Shown: piece after piece, positions 9,855-23,011 of the stretch
How the letters are laid out: every line of letters starts with the position of its first letter
Numbering within the stretch: the first letter of the stretch is position 1
Assembly: GCA_964016875.1 (NCBI GenBank)
Contig: OZ024737.1
Location: forward strand, 29,265,683 to 29,329,682
DNA length: 64,000 bases
Source of the DNA: Fallopia convolvulus
Lineage: Eukaryota > Streptophyta > Magnoliopsida > Caryophyllales > Polygonaceae
Direction: 5' to 3'
The notes under the pieces: generated by a model
What the model was told of the DNA's origin: nothing
Database searches by the model: none
What the model saw: only the letters and a program-made list of their open reading frames with translations
Made by a program: the position numbers and the translations under genes

Positions 9855-11389
9855 TGATGTGGTATTTTCAATGGTCGTTATACCTATCAAAGAACCTAAC
9901 TTAACCAAACTTAGTAGAATGGTAAGTAAGGGTCGATCCCACAGAGACTCGTGTATTTGTGTTGTTACTTGAATGCCAAGTAACCAAAAAGGGGGGTTTA
10001 TGAAAGATTTATCTAAACTAATATGCAAACTAAAAAGTAAATATGAATGCAAAAGTTGATTGTAATATATGAGAAACAAACGTGTTCAACTAGTTAAATC
10101 CATCATGATATTGCTTTGTTGATCATCGATTCTCTTGATTCTCTTCTCACTTGAATAATCTATTGTGGATTATGACCCTACTAAGGATTATGACCCGAAC
10201 TTCAGATTTAGTTGATAGAAGTACCAATCTAACAACCCTAATTATCTAACAACCTAAAAGACCTTTCAGAATCAATTAGACAACATCATAACGATTCAAG
10301 TTATCAATAGAAACAAGCACTTAGAGCAACCAGACATCTAAGTGACTTGTGAATTTATTCCCTTCTTTAACCAAATAGCCCAACCGGTACTAAATTAATT
10401 AAAGTATACTCTTGATCAAATTAACTCCGACCGGTAATTAATCAGATTCAGTTATAACTAGAAATTCAATTAGGTGATCAATGTAAGAAAACCCTAGTTT
10501 AGATTCAATTAAGCATAGGGAATAAACTCTATTCAAGTTTGTTGAGAATCAATCAAACCTCACAACAATATGCAAATCATGACTTCAATAACTCGCCAAA
10601 TATAATGAAATTAGCAATGCATAATTAAATTAAGAAAAACTTACAAAAGGTTCAAAGGTTCGCCTCTAGAGAGAAAAACTCTAGCCTCCAAAAGTATGAT
10701 CTAAGTTATGAAAGAGATAGATCTAACAAGAGTTTAAATATCTCAACATATCCTCAAGAGCCCTACAAACAAGCACATTTTCGGTCAAATAATCAAACAA
10801 GCCCAAAAAGCAAAGCCCAAACATCGTCCCAAGTCTCCGCGTAGAAAGCCAATTGCGCGAATTGACCTACAAAAGCGCGGCCGCGCTTTTACATGCTAAC
10901 CCGTGCTTTTAACCTCGGTTTAGTATTCAGGCGACACTTCAGAGGCTGTTTTAACCCTCTTCGAGTTGGAATTTGGACTCGGAGTAAAAATATGAATTGT
11001 AGCTCTTCGAGTTAGCTTTCCATTGATACCAAATTCAGTTCCAAAAGACCACTATAGCTCCCAAATGAAGCATTGCAAGATAGAGGTGTCAAAACAAGAA
11101 CTCCAATGCATAGCTCGGATTTAAGCGTTCTTTTCCACAACCTCTTGGGCCTTAGCTCTTTCGATCTTCACTTGAACCCCTATAAGTTGCATCAAACTCC
11201 ACCATATTCCTTTAATATCCGTCCTGTCCATGCTTGTTTACCTGAAGATCTGCAAAACCGAACAAAACCAGCGCAAAACCCGAATATCCTAGAAAACCTA
11301 AAAACCTAAGAACTAGAGTAAACTAAGCTAAAACCATGCAATATAAACATAAATATGCATCCTAAATTATACCTAAATGCAAGATATCA
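9855..11389. mobile_element. Solo LTR (1.5 kb) inserted in the Copia element
   Basis: Begins TGATGTGG and ends GATATCA, giving TGATRT inverted termini, with the target duplication ATTGA on both sides (9850-9854 and 11390-11394). No coding domain is visible. It contains the phrase GGGTCGATCCCACAGAGACT near 9929, which I associate with common plant long-LTR repeats but cannot assign to a lineage. A second copy of the LTR is absent, so recombination between LTRs probably removed the body. Confidence 0.75.
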
Positions 11390-12387
11390 ATTGACGCTTC
11401 CGATCGAGTTGGCATCGAGCTGTCTGATGCTTATTGGTCGCCAATCATGAGTATGCTACGGTCAACTAATATCGGCTCCTCTAAAAAATTGATTGCTACA
11501 TTTGATTTTTAATGGATTTTGGATACCGAGGCATGGTTCAATATGACCGGTGACTCATCGGTTCCTCAAAAAAATTGGCCGGTATATTTGATTTTTAATG
11601 GATTATGGATATTGAGGCAAAGTTTTATATGATCGACAACTCCTCTTTATTGAGTAATTTGAAATTAGTTTCTGCCTCAATCATATTGGTTTCGATGGGC
11701 AACCACATGGAGTTTACGCTTCATCGATAATTTGATTCTCCATAATGTGTTCTATGTGCCTATGTTAACTTGCAATTTGGTTTCTATATCACATTTGCTG
11801 AAGCACCAAAATTGTAAGAACAATTTTACTGATAAGTTTTGTGTATTATAGGACCGAACTTCGATGATTCTGACTAGAGCGGTGAGGAGCGAAATGGAGT
11901 TTATTGGCTTTGTACAATACCACCAACGGTGCACACTTTACAGTTAGAAGACGATTCACCTACCCTTTGGCATTCCCATAATGGTCAGTGTCTTTATGTT
12001 CTTCAAAATTTGCCTGATATTAGAATAAATGGCCTCCATGACCAGTGTGATAGTTGTCATAAAGCAAACAAACTCGTTCCTCATTCTAATTAGTAACTCT
12101 CATGCTTTAAACATATTTGATATTATTCATTATGTGATGTGTAGGGTTCTTATCGGACTCTGCCTATGACCAGTGCTTGTTATTTTTTAACTATTGTTAA
12201 CGATTGCTTAAAAATAAAATCGAGGTTGCATCTCTTATTCCAATTTTTTGTGCCTTAATTAATCGACAATTCAACATGCATGTTAATCTTTTTCGTATTT
12301 AAAATGGTACTGAATTTGCAAGCTTGCGATCTTATTTTGATAAAAGTGGACTTATACCCGAAACCTCTTGCGTCGAGATGCCTCAAC
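11390..12387 (+). pseudogene. Host Copia protease, GAG-pre-integrase and integrase N-terminal region
   Basis: The frame resumes with DASDRVGIELSDAYW. The protease segment contains WILDTEAWFNMTGDSS, where the family has a D-T-G-A active site, so the catalytic Gly is lost. The protease stretch is partly duplicated (about 11470-11535 and 11555-11640). Then come LPDIRINGLHDQCDSCHKAN (GAG-pre-integrase and zinc site) and YRTLPMTSACYFLTIVNDCL (integrase core start). It ends at CVEMPQ, within the TPQQNG motif, where the 3-kb solo LTR inserted. Multiple stops and frameshifts show it is dead. Confidence 0.88.
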
Positions 12388-15300
12388 TGTAACAACCCTT
12401 CCTACCCTGGAGGTATTACCGCCAGTAACCCCGATTAAGACTAAACCGAAGTTACCCAAGGCTTTAAACTGATTGAACAAACTAAAACAAGGTAAATGAA
12501 ACCATTTAAAACCTAACAAAATTAAGTAAAAATTTACAACGGAAAAGAGAATAAAAGGTCTTATGCAAGCCTTAACTTAAAAGAATAAATAAATAGAACA
12601 ACCTTCTATTTAAACAAAATCTTCATCAAGTTCCTTGAGTTCTTATTTCTGAAACTCAGCTTCGCTTTGAAGTAGTTCAATCATGATCTTCACTCAAGTA
12701 TAACCATTGAAAACCTTTCTTCAACTTCTGGAGCTTCAAACATCTGAATCCGCCTCTTGAATCAACTTCCAAAAAGAACCCGATGTGTCGTAAACCAACG
12801 GTGGACACCAGCCAACCAAATAAAAGAAAAGAATATGGACGGGTTAGTCTAATGATAGACTAGCAAGCGGAGAAACTAACTTGGTTCTTATGGTTGTAAC
12901 TAAAAATATTGGCATCCAAAATCCGAATAGACTCGGATTATGATCCAACAGTAAGCAGTCTTATAGAGAATAAGAAGGAGACTCGCATAGTCAAGAGAGA
13001 GAACACCACCGCTTGTGGTTTCTTGTAAGAAGCATAAACAATTGTTGGGAATTCATATTAATCACATAACATCTTGAAAAGCCTCCATCGACTATTCAGA
13101 TTAACTTAATCAAGTTTGATTAAGAATCATTCATAACCGGAAGCAAGAATGGCTTTCCGACTGGACGAACCATTCAGGTATATTAATGTGCCTAACGCAC
13201 TTATCTTATATTACTTTCAAAACTTTTCACAAACAAGTTGGTGGCTTTTAATCGACCCGAACTACTACCGAAGGAACACAATGCTACCGAGGTCAGAGGG
13301 CTTATTTCATCCTTGAATCAACGAATAGCACGAGTCCCGATGTTGTAGAGATTAGAGGGCCTGTTTCATCCATAACCATCTAACAACACTAAGATCAAAA
13401 GACTTAAGTTTTCCTTGATCTTTCATTTGCATATGGTGAGGTAGAGATCACAGAGGCCTATTACCATGTCGTCTACACTCCACCGTACCGAACCTGCACT
13501 TAGCTAGAGTGTCTATCAACCCTCTCACACGAAGAGTAGGGGATCAGAGTCATGACTCACCATTAAGATTAGGCCCCTCCTAATGTAATATTGTTTTAAA
13601 GAGAGGATCTAAAACCACTCCCTGAACTATCTTCATCACATCAATGTCTCAGCGTGAGACAGCATACAAGGTCACCCATAACGGACCTAAATCCAATTCT
13701 AGCGCAAAACTGAATAACAACATGGTCATTATTTCTAACAATTATAACAACCTATCATATTTTATTAATCATAAAAGTTTTTCCCAACTCAAATATTAAA
13801 TGGGATCCAATTCCTCATTTAATAACAATAACGCAAGAGAGAATCGTCCACTTGCCTTATAAGGCGTGCTCGACGTTCTTTGCAATTCCAACAGTAATCT
13901 GTATCATCCTTCTGACAAATATAACAAAAGGATTTCTCAACATCGAGCTCACAGAACACTTCTCAGTTGTATATTCAAATCCTACAACTTCCTAATCGAT
14001 AAACGATTTAATTTCCGAATATCAATATATAATAAATCCTTAGTTATCATGCTTCAAGGAACCATCTTGGCGGAATTATAACTAATTATCCGCTTCACTT
14101 TTGAAACAATTTTCTAAATAAAAATTGTTCATCAGTAACATTTCTAAAAGACTACCAAATCTCGGATCAAACGAATTAACAACGAATCCCGAGTAATTAT
14201 CCGAAGTCCTTTACCTGCCAATCGGTATCCGAAACTTGTATTCGCTATAACTGAAGATCCGGACGTCCGTTTCACGAGCGGTTCGAACCTGTGGAACCGT
14301 ATAAACGTCAAGATTATAAAAACCATAAATTTAATTAGCAAAGCGACACCGAAAGGTCCTTACGGTGGCTCCGCAACTAGCCCGCTAATTAATTTCGATC
14401 GTATATACCTTCACTCGAGCCCATGGCTCGTGTGGCTCGATCATGGCTCGATCCTCGAGTCCGAGGGTGGATGGGCATTGCCCGGTGGCAGCCCTTGTGG
14501 TGGGTGGTGGTCGGAGTGGCTGGTGGTCACCGGCGACGACGTACGGCGAGGCGAAAAGATGACCGGCGGTGACGTCTTTGAATACCTTCTTCCCGAATCC
14601 GTCGTTCTCCATGATCCTCTCTCGCTGGTTCTGTTTTTCAACAGCAGCAACACCCCCAACTTATCACCAAAAGGAAGAAGAAGGAGATGAAGAGGAGGTA
14701 GAAGGTGGAGGAAAAGCTAGACGGGGCGGAGAAACCAGCCGACGGTGAAGCTGAATTCTTTCACCTTGGTGCGTTGTTCCGGCCTGATTCCTCACTGGCT
14801 CGGCCCCTCAGTACAACAACAGCCTCCAACAAGACCCGAAGAGAAGGTGGAGGAGCAGATGAGGAGGTGTGGCCGGCGGTGAATTCATTCTCGCTAGCTG
14901 TTCGTTTTTTCCCGTCCTTTATCTCTCTCGGCCTTTTGGTTTTGCAAAGGAGAAGGATGGAGTTGATAGACTTTGAAAAGTCAAAACAAAGGCTTTACAC
15001 ATATCCTATCTCTCAATTCCTTACACTTTAAGTAAGAGACGTCAAAGATAATTTTCCGTCCCGGAACAGGACTTACGTTAAAGCGGTAAAATTATGTACC
15101 TCGGGTGGATAAACTCACTAAACGAAAAACGTCCCGTAAAATATGTAGACTAAAAAAACCAATTTTCCATGATTTTATCTTGCTACCTTCAATTTTTAAG
15201 GCTTCCGTTTCGTATTTTAAATCCTTTCCGGTACATATTTAGAAAGACGGCTTATCCAATAAATATTCTTTTTCCACTGAAAAATCCTAGAATTCACACC

Positions 15301-15442
15301 GATCCATAAAATCATTTCTTTATGATTTTAGGATATCACCAACAATTTTCTAGAATTTAATCTCCAACGAAAATATTGGATTAAGCGTCAAAACGATATC
15401 CGAGAAAATTCAAAAATATCCTTAAAAACCGCAGTTATTACA
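12388..15442. mobile_element. 3-kb solo LTR inserted in the Copia integrase
   Basis: Begins TGTAACAACC and ends GCAGTTATTACA. The termini are inverted copies of TGTAAYAAC and are flanked by the target duplication TCAAC (12383-12387 and 15443-15447). A length of 3,055 bp with TGTAACA termini fits the long LTRs of plant Gypsy chromoviruses such as the Tekay/Del group; that lineage is inference. A GC-rich block at 14400-14930 gives open frames on both strands (for example 14430-14690) without recognisable domains; it may be the U3/R region or captured sequence. Confidence 0.8.
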
Positions 15443-16310
15443 TCAACAAAATGGTTGTGGTAAATTCAAACATTTCCACATCAACGTTGCACGTACTATT
15501 TGATTCCATGCCAATCTTCCTTTACCTTTTTGGGATGATTTTATTCTTACTGTTGCATTTTTAATTAATCTGACTCCAACACCTCTACTTGAAAACCGAA
15601 CCCCTTTTGAATTTTGTACGAACGACTCCCTAGTTATGCGCATCTTCATACATTTGGATGCTTATGTTATGCCTTCGATGCTCTCCATTCTTCAAACAAA
15701 TTTAATCGAAGAGCTAAAAAGCGTGTTTTTATTAGATATCCTAAAGGTTTAAATGATGAAAAGTTATTGATTTAGAAATGAATGAACATTTTGTATCTTG
15801 TGATGTGATCTTCTATGAAACACATCTCTCTTTAAAAAAGCCACACCTCAATTTGACTATGACTCCTCATAAACTGAAAAATTATATCCATCAATTTTTT
15901 TTATTTATTTTCAATCTAGTCTAGTAGCCCTAATATAGACAAATGACAAGGGGAGTGGCATGGGGTTCAATATCTTCATGTGCCCGTTCAAGTACCTATC
16001 CCAAACTCATGAAATGGCCAAACGTAGATGGTTGATAAGGGGAGTGGGGTTCAAACTCCTCCCATTCCCGTTCAAGACAATGTCCGTCATGCTACTCGTG
16101 ATCACACCCCCTCTGTGAAACTGTGTAACTTATGCAACGTTGTACTAAAAATGTCACTCTAACATCTTCTTTACCTTCTCGATCGACATCGTCAGATTTA
16201 TTCTATCCCATAGCTAATTTTGTCAATCATGATTGGTTTTCACCTGCACATTTCGCTTTTATTGTTGCTGTTCAGTCTATTTTAGATCTGACTACTTTTG
16301 GGTGGTTTTA
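15443..16310 (+). pseudogene. Host Copia integrase C-terminus and start of reverse transcriptase
   Basis: Continues at QQNG, directly after the TCAAC duplication. Segments such as NVARTI, FHANLPLPFWDDFILTVAFL and LEMNEHFVSCDVIFYETHLS are the C-terminal integrase and linker of Copia. An open stretch at 16132-16320 reads LFYPIANFVNHDWFSPAHFA and AVQSILDLTTF, the conserved lead-in to the reverse-transcriptase domain. The match is lost at about 16310, so the RT, RNase H and 3' LTR are gone. The junction with the MO25-like gene promoter lies just beyond. Confidence 0.85.
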
Positions 16311-16550
16311 TGCATTTTTTTCTACGGGTTGTTTTGTGTAAAAGACTATAATTTGCAGGCGGTTTTGTGAAATTTACCAAAAATAATTCGAGAAGTCCTT
16401 TCTTTGTTTCGGCAAAGAATAAAAATGAATATCGTGAAATGAGATAGGAGAGAGAGCGCGCCGCACTGCGTACTCGCTGCTCGGGCCTCGGAGGCTTCCA
16501 ATCGAAGATTTCGGGGCCATCAGGAAGCGGTTGACGGGAGGACGATAATC

Positions 16551-19500
16551 ATGAAGGGATTATTCAAGCATAGGCCTCGCACGCCGGCCGAAACTGTCCG
16601 GCTTACGCGTGATCTTCTCATTCTTCTCGATCAGGATGCTAGTTTACGTGGAAGCAAGCGTGAAGACAAGGTTCCACCTTTTCCCGCTTTTGTGTGATCA
16701 TTTCGTGTAAATTGTGCCTTTGAATTTAATCGCATCTAGATGAGGTTGATTTGTGGTTATTGCATATATATGTGATCTTGTTGCTTGAAATTAAGCTAGT
16801 TTGGCATACATAATTATGATATTTTTGAGGCCGTCTGTTCTTTTTACCATTTCTATTCACCGGAAAAACAACAATATAAATTATAAGATGGATTGATTAG
16901 ATAAGCAATTTATTGATCTGAAGGCTTCAAGATTGTTTGCTTTTATGCTTCCTAGAATCTCAATACTAGTTATATTGTTATAAATGACATTCGCATCACT
17001 GAAAAAGGCTCTTAACATGTTTGGAGCTTTTGAACGCTAATTTCCTTCATCATGTAGTATTGTGATTATTACAGCTGTACTGATGTTTGTTTCTATGAAC
17101 TGAACCAATTCTTCAGGAGGCCAAGTCATATCAATTCAGTGCTATTGATATCCTCATTTGGAACTTATGATTTTGTGGTAAAAATTGACATAAGTATCTG
17201 GATAATATGTTTACTAATTAGAAGTCTCTATACAATTAGAAGGACGTGTTAAATTTGATTGCTTTGTCATATTGCTTTGATAAAATGGCTGATAGGATTA
17301 TAGCACAATATCCTTTTATCTCCTCTCCTGAATATTTGAGATTCGTTTCTAGTTCCGATTACGGAGTACTGAAGAATCATTAATGTTAGCCTGTGAAATG
17401 ATAATTGATCAAATAATATTAATCATTACAAAGATTTATCAAGATGATGATAAATCTTTGACCTGAGCCTGTGAAATGCTCAATAATGGTGGTACTAGCA
17501 TTCTGTACGCTAATGATAAATGATAAATGGACCTGATATCTATCTAGCACTCCATGTCTATTGGCAATACCAGTATGTACACTAATGTTTGCTCATTTTG
17601 TGTCCACCAGATGCAAGACTTAAGCAAACTTATTCGGGAGTTGAAGTCAACATTATATGGCAGTAGTGAAACTGAGCCTGTGACTGAGGCTTGTGTGCAG
17701 TTAACTCAGGAATTTCTTAGAGAGAACACTTTTCGTCTGTTGATCATCTTCCTGCCCAAACTGAACTTGGAGGTATGCAAATGTTGTTCTGCAAGTGAAA
17801 TAGGAAGCTGCAATTACACTATTGGGGTGTCGAGATCTTTTTATGATGCATCTATTTGATGCCACATGTTTTATGATTAGTAATTGTCAGTTAGGATATA
17901 TAATCAACGTCGTCTTTTGTAGGCTCGTAAAGATGCTACCCAAATTGTTGCCAACTTGCAAAGGCAGCATGTTAATTCACGATTGATTGCATCTGAATAT
18001 TTGGAAAATAACAAAGATCTTATTGATATTCTGCAAGCAGGGTAGGTGGCTTAAAAGAGTATTACATATTCTCTTGTGGCAACCACCAGCCTTTGGATTA
18101 TTTTATATCTATTAATCGTCTTTCACCTTATTCGTCCACTGTTTTTAACCCCCTTATCATCTTTATTTGTTTTCACTCTTTCATTATGTCTGAAAATTAA
18201 AGCTGGACAAGTAAATTTCTTTTTGATCAGTAGTTTCTGGTCACTGGATTACTACTATACATATGTCAAGGATTTGTGGATTATGGTAGCTTTTACTCTC
18301 TTAGCTTTGTTTTCTAACTTGCATTTTCACATAGTTGACTTGGTATCATTGGTGTAAGAAGCTTCTGGTTTGAATGGTATGGATATGACTAATTGGAATT
18401 CTAACCTCACATTTGCTTTTTATTGCAGCTATGAAAACAATAACATCGCTTTGCATTATGGTTCAATGCTGAGAGAATGCATTCGCCATCAGGTTATGGC
18501 AAGGTGAGGGACTTAGTTCCTTTTTTAATCTCTTAACATTTGTTTAAAAATGTGAGCGTTCTGCTACAAAATGTTGGTACCTTCATGATATTATTTACTG
18601 AAAATTGGGCAAGATTTCTTAATACAAACACTTCCATACTGGTCAATAATTAGTTTAAGGTTGTCCTTCTGGGCATCTCTGCTGTTGGATCTGTTGTTCT
18701 CTATCTTCTTAGTTCTTACTGGCATTAACTGGCTCAGTACAAGCTGCATATTCTTTGCAACGCATATTTATCTTTAGATTCTTCATCTCTTTTGTTTCTT
18801 TTGCAGATATGCATTAGAATCTGAACATTTTAGAAAGTTTTTCGACTACATTCAACTCCCAAACTTTGATATTGCTGCGGATGCTGCAGCTACTTTTAAG
18901 GTCTAGAGACTAGAATAATATACTTTTGTCTCTCTGTGTTCTGCCAACTTTATAAAGAAGCTTGCAAGAACTGCTGCTGCTGCTACTCTTTCTTTTTTTG
19001 TTGAGAATGATAAAAAAAAACTCATGTGTCATTGCAGGAACTGCTGACGAGGCATAAATCTACAGCAGCTGAATTTCTGTCTAGAAATTATGACTGGGTT
19101 AGAAAGCTTCTATTCTGAATACTCTTATATGTATATCTTGTATTCTATACATTGCATGATTTACTACCAAATTCAATTTTGGATGTCCTCATTTTCTATT
19201 TTTTTTTACGTTGGACTGCTTATATGATTGGAGCCTCTCTAGTATCATGTTATAAATTTGATTCTTGTGCTGGTTCCAGTTTTTTGCAGAGTATAATTCA
19301 AAGCTGCTTGAGTCAAGCAACTACATTACAAGAAGGCATGCTGTCAAGGTACAAGGTTTTTACTTGGGACTAAGTTTGGAACTTTCTTTCTTTAATACAA
19401 ATCTAATACAAAAATACATTGTATCTATCACCATATGGTTATGCACAGTTCCTGATTTATTCTTTTTTAATCTATATTGTAGCTGTTGGGAGATATGTTA

Positions 19501-20087
19501 CTTGATCGTAGCAATTCTTCCACAATGACGAAATATGTTACTTCAAGGGATAACCTAAGGATACTTATGAATCTTCTTCGGGTATGTACCTCTACCTTTT
19601 CCTCTTTCATTAATATTGGTGTTAACATCTGCTTTGTATAGGAATCAAGCAAGACTATCCAAGTAGACTCATTTCACATTTTCAAGGTAACATATCTTGT
19701 AATGTTTATTTGTGCATTCTACACAATCTTACTCTCTGGATACCCTTGGTGACTTGCGATCTTGGAATACTTTGACAGCTGTTTGTTGCTAATCAGAACA
19801 AGCCCTTAGACATTGCTAATATTTTGTATGCAAATAAGAGCAAGCTTCTTCGTCTTTTGACTGAGCTAAAGCCCGATAAAGGTAATGTACAAAGACAAGA
19901 AGCGGAAATATTTTGGATCACTATTTCAAGCGATCTCTCATCGGATTTCTATGATCTTTCAATTGTGTAGATGAAATCCTGTAATGTGTGATTGGTTTTG
20001 GCTTTTGCAGAGGATGGGCAATTTGAACAGGACAAGGCTCAAATAATGCATGAAATTGATGTCCTTGAAGCGAAGGAGCTCCCTTAA
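16551..20087 (+). CDS. MO25/CAB39-like protein
   Basis: Eleven exons join in phase: 16551-16670, 17611-17772, 17923-18041, 18429-18503, 18807-18900, 19038-19097, 19280-19348, 19483-19581, 19642-19686, 19779-19881 and 20011-20087. They give 340 residues, the usual size of the MO25 (CAB39, Hym-like) family. The protein starts MKGLFKHRPRTPAETVRLTR. Later family blocks are YALESEHFRKFFDYIQLPNF, EFLSRNYDW, FFAEYNSKLLESSNYITRRH and VANQNKPLDIANILYANK. MO25 proteins are all-helical, armadillo-like scaffolds that activate STE20-type kinases, with LKB1-STRAD in animals; in plants they have been tied to cell polarity and division. All introns have GT/AG borders, no frame is broken, and the gene looks functional. 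An initial GA-rich leader precedes the ATG at about 16440-16550. Confidence 0.92.
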
Positions 20088-20580
20088 AAAATCGGCTGCT
20101 TCATGAATCACATTTTCACATATTGTAGCATTCTTGTGTTTTTCTTTTCATTTCTTTCTTCCCTTCATGTTTACTTATTTTGTTTTTGGTGTGTGATCTG
20201 TGTTTCTGTACTTGGAAAGACTTATGTTTTTAGCAGTGTAAGAGTGGTGATATTCACGCGCCCATTGCCCGGTGTGGGCAAGCCCGGCCCATGGGCTAAA
20301 GACAAGGCTCAATCTTGAATTGGCCATTGCACGAAGAATGGAACTTTGTTAGGACCCACAATAATACTCCATTGATCTTTGTAAGACAAAAAGGCTGAAT
20401 GACACTTTTGTAATTGGATTCTTTTGTCCACCTAAATGCCCAACCAATAAATCAGTAAATTTCACATTCGAAAAGCGATGATGGAGCATCATTTGAGAAG
20501 GCATTGCACTCCCTCGAAAAATGTATACATAACATATTATTTGGTACATGATTGGTATGTAAATGAAGAGAATGGATCAT
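20088..20580 (+). other. 3' region of the MO25-like gene and intergenic sequence
   Basis: T-rich sequence after the TAA at 20085-20087, as expected for a 3' UTR, with no exact poly(A) site visible. A GC-richer patch at 20255-20310 holds a short inverted sequence (GCCCGGTGTGGGCAAGCCCGG). No other gene is seen. Confidence 0.5.
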
Positions 20581-20581
20581 A

Positions 20582-21440
20582 AGAGAATAATATTTTTGGA
20601 AAGAATAGAGAATCTTTAACAGTCATTGGATCTCGAAGTCATTGGATCTCGAAGAAACAGATGGCCTTGATTAAATATCATTAAAGTGGAAAATATTGGA
20701 AAAATTAGGAATGACGAATCTTAAATTGAAAAAATATACGTGTTATAATCGATTGTGATTTATGTTACAATTGACTGTGCCTATTTTTGTTACTAAATGT
20801 GCTTTAATTTTGTTATTGGCCATGTTTTATCTTATTATTGATTGTGCACAACTATTTCACCGAGTGTGCATAGTTTTTCTTCGACGAGTGCATGTTTTTA
20901 GAGGTTTGTGCATGATTGTGAATAATTTTGTAATGAGTATGCATGATTATATAAGTGAGTGTTTATATAAGTGAATGTGTATAATTTTTGTAATTAAGTT
21001 TGCTTGACCTTTTATAATTAAGTGTATATGACTTTATATCATCACTCACACTTAGTCATTGGGTAATGCACACTCAATTAAATAATTAAATGGTCATACA
21101 CTCATACACACTTAGTAACAAGATTATGTCCACTTAGTTGTAAAATTAACCACAATCATCATAAAATCATACACACCTCTAAAATAGTGCATTCACACAC
21201 GGTGAAAAAACCATGAACACTCGATTACAAAAACAATTGCGAAAATTATTCAAAAAACAATACAAAAATTATGCACAATCAATTACAAAATTTATGCATA
21301 AACAGTTATAAAATTATACACATACGATTTTTTTCTATTTTTTTAATTTAGCTAACGCTTAATCCTAGCCATTGAATTTTCGAGATCGGACGACTAAGAA
21401 ATGTTATTAGTTCTCTCTTGAAGAAGTGTTCTCTCGTAAA
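20582..21440. repeat. Fold-back (long inverted-repeat) element
   Basis: The two halves are imperfect reverse complements. Left-arm pieces such as GGATCTCGAAG near 20650, TGGCCTTGATTAAAT near 20663, and TACAATTGACTGTGC near 20768 pair with right-arm pieces at 21385-21395, 21360-21375 and 21260-21320. The middle is rich in GTGCATAATTTTTGTAA-like units in one half and their complements in the other. It has no coding capacity. The structure fits a non-autonomous TIR transposon with long arms (Mutator-like or similar). Ends are approximate and I did not find a clear target duplication. Confidence 0.55.
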
Positions 21441-22520
21441 CCTCACACTCGTTAATGAATTGTAGTTTATTGTCAAAAATAAAAAAATAAAAACAATCAT
21501 CTAGATTTTTGTATCTCAATAGAAAAAAAAAGTATTTTATAGAAACGTTTTCTATTTGTCTAAGAGAATTATACGGTGAGGTAATTAATGATGCCCTTGT
21601 ACGTACTTAGGAGAACACTTTACAAAATGCTTGTAATCGAGCCTCGTATTTAATATTAAAGAAAAATGAATGCTAATAAGAAGATTATGAACAAAAGTGT
21701 GATGTATATTATACTTAGAGGAAATGGAGAATATGAATAAATTTTCATTAGTCAAAATATTTCTGAAATTTATTAAAAGATATGATAAAAAAAAAAAACC
21801 TTATTTATTCATTTTTGCTATACGAACAATTTTTGACCGTCAATTTATATAACGCACCAACTTTTGTCTACTGTTGCCATATAAAAAATGAGAAGTCAAA
21901 TATTCTATACAAAGCCTTTAAAAAGGTGAAAGCGACAAGATGATGGCCATTGGCCAGATTTCTTCCATTCTCACCGGCCATCAAGTTTGGCATAAGACAT
22001 CAGAATATACACCAGACAACCTTTTATTGCTACTATTCTTTCATTATCTACAAATATTAGGTAAATTCATTTTCATTCCTAATCGATCCTTATGTTTGAA
22101 ATTGTATAAAATTATGCACATACGAGTTGAAAAAGTTCATCGAGACTTTTTTTCAAACCCTATAGACTTATAGTTGTTAGTTGTTTGAAATTGAATTATA
22201 GACTTGGTAGTTGTTAGTTGATAAAGTCCTCCAATGCTAGATAAGATTATACTAGTACATAAGAAGAAATTCAGTATTAAGAATGCATTGGAAAGGGCGA
22301 ATTCTTGGTGGATAAAGGAGAATTTTGGGAAAAAGTAACTGAATTCATTCATGTGCAAATCAAGCCATTGATCTTACATGAAAGTAAAGAAGAAAAAAAG
22401 AAGAAAGCAACATAAGCCGGAACACATATAAAGGGAAAGAGAACCAAACTAAACCAGACCCATTAAAATAAGAGAAACCAAACCAAACCGGACCGGACCC
22501 ATATAGCAGTGGAACTCAAA
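21441..22520. other. AT-rich intergenic region
   Basis: No supported gene or transposon. The short open frame at 21940-22173 has no recognisable domain and is typical of chance in AT-rich DNA. Confidence 0.5.
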
Positions 22521-23011
22521 TCAAAGAATTGCCATACAGAATGTCAAAATAATAGTAGTGTTCTTGAACAGATCTACTAAAACATCACTTGTGAAGAAAC
22601 AAATTGACAGCTTTAGCTGACACTAGACTTGTTCAGTTCAAGGTAAGAAGGACAAAATATGTCAAGTTCTTCCCTGTATAGTAATATGACATAAAGAGAG
22701 AGATGCATGTTGATAAATCATACCCCCATGTGACTGATTTACATCTCCACAAGATACAACAAAAGATGAAAATAAGAAAGGTGTAAACCCTATATTGACA
22801 AAAGCTTCAACCAAGGAACTTGAAGAATTAATCCAGCTTTGTCTCAAATTTACTCCAACTGCTCGGAATCAGATCAAATTCTAACCCGAGGGTTTCTCTA
22901 TGAAAACAGAATTAAATAAGAAGCTCAACTGGTTTAGCCAGATTTTTTTTTTTTTTTTTGGGTTGTTGTAAGACCTAATAATGTGTTTTCGGAATTCCTA
23001 GTAAGCAAATC

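Noticed and set aside
14430..14690. Protein-coding gene in the GC-rich block of the 3-kb solo LTR
   Set aside because: Both strands are open to a similar extent, no domain is recognisable, and it lies fully inside the LTR.
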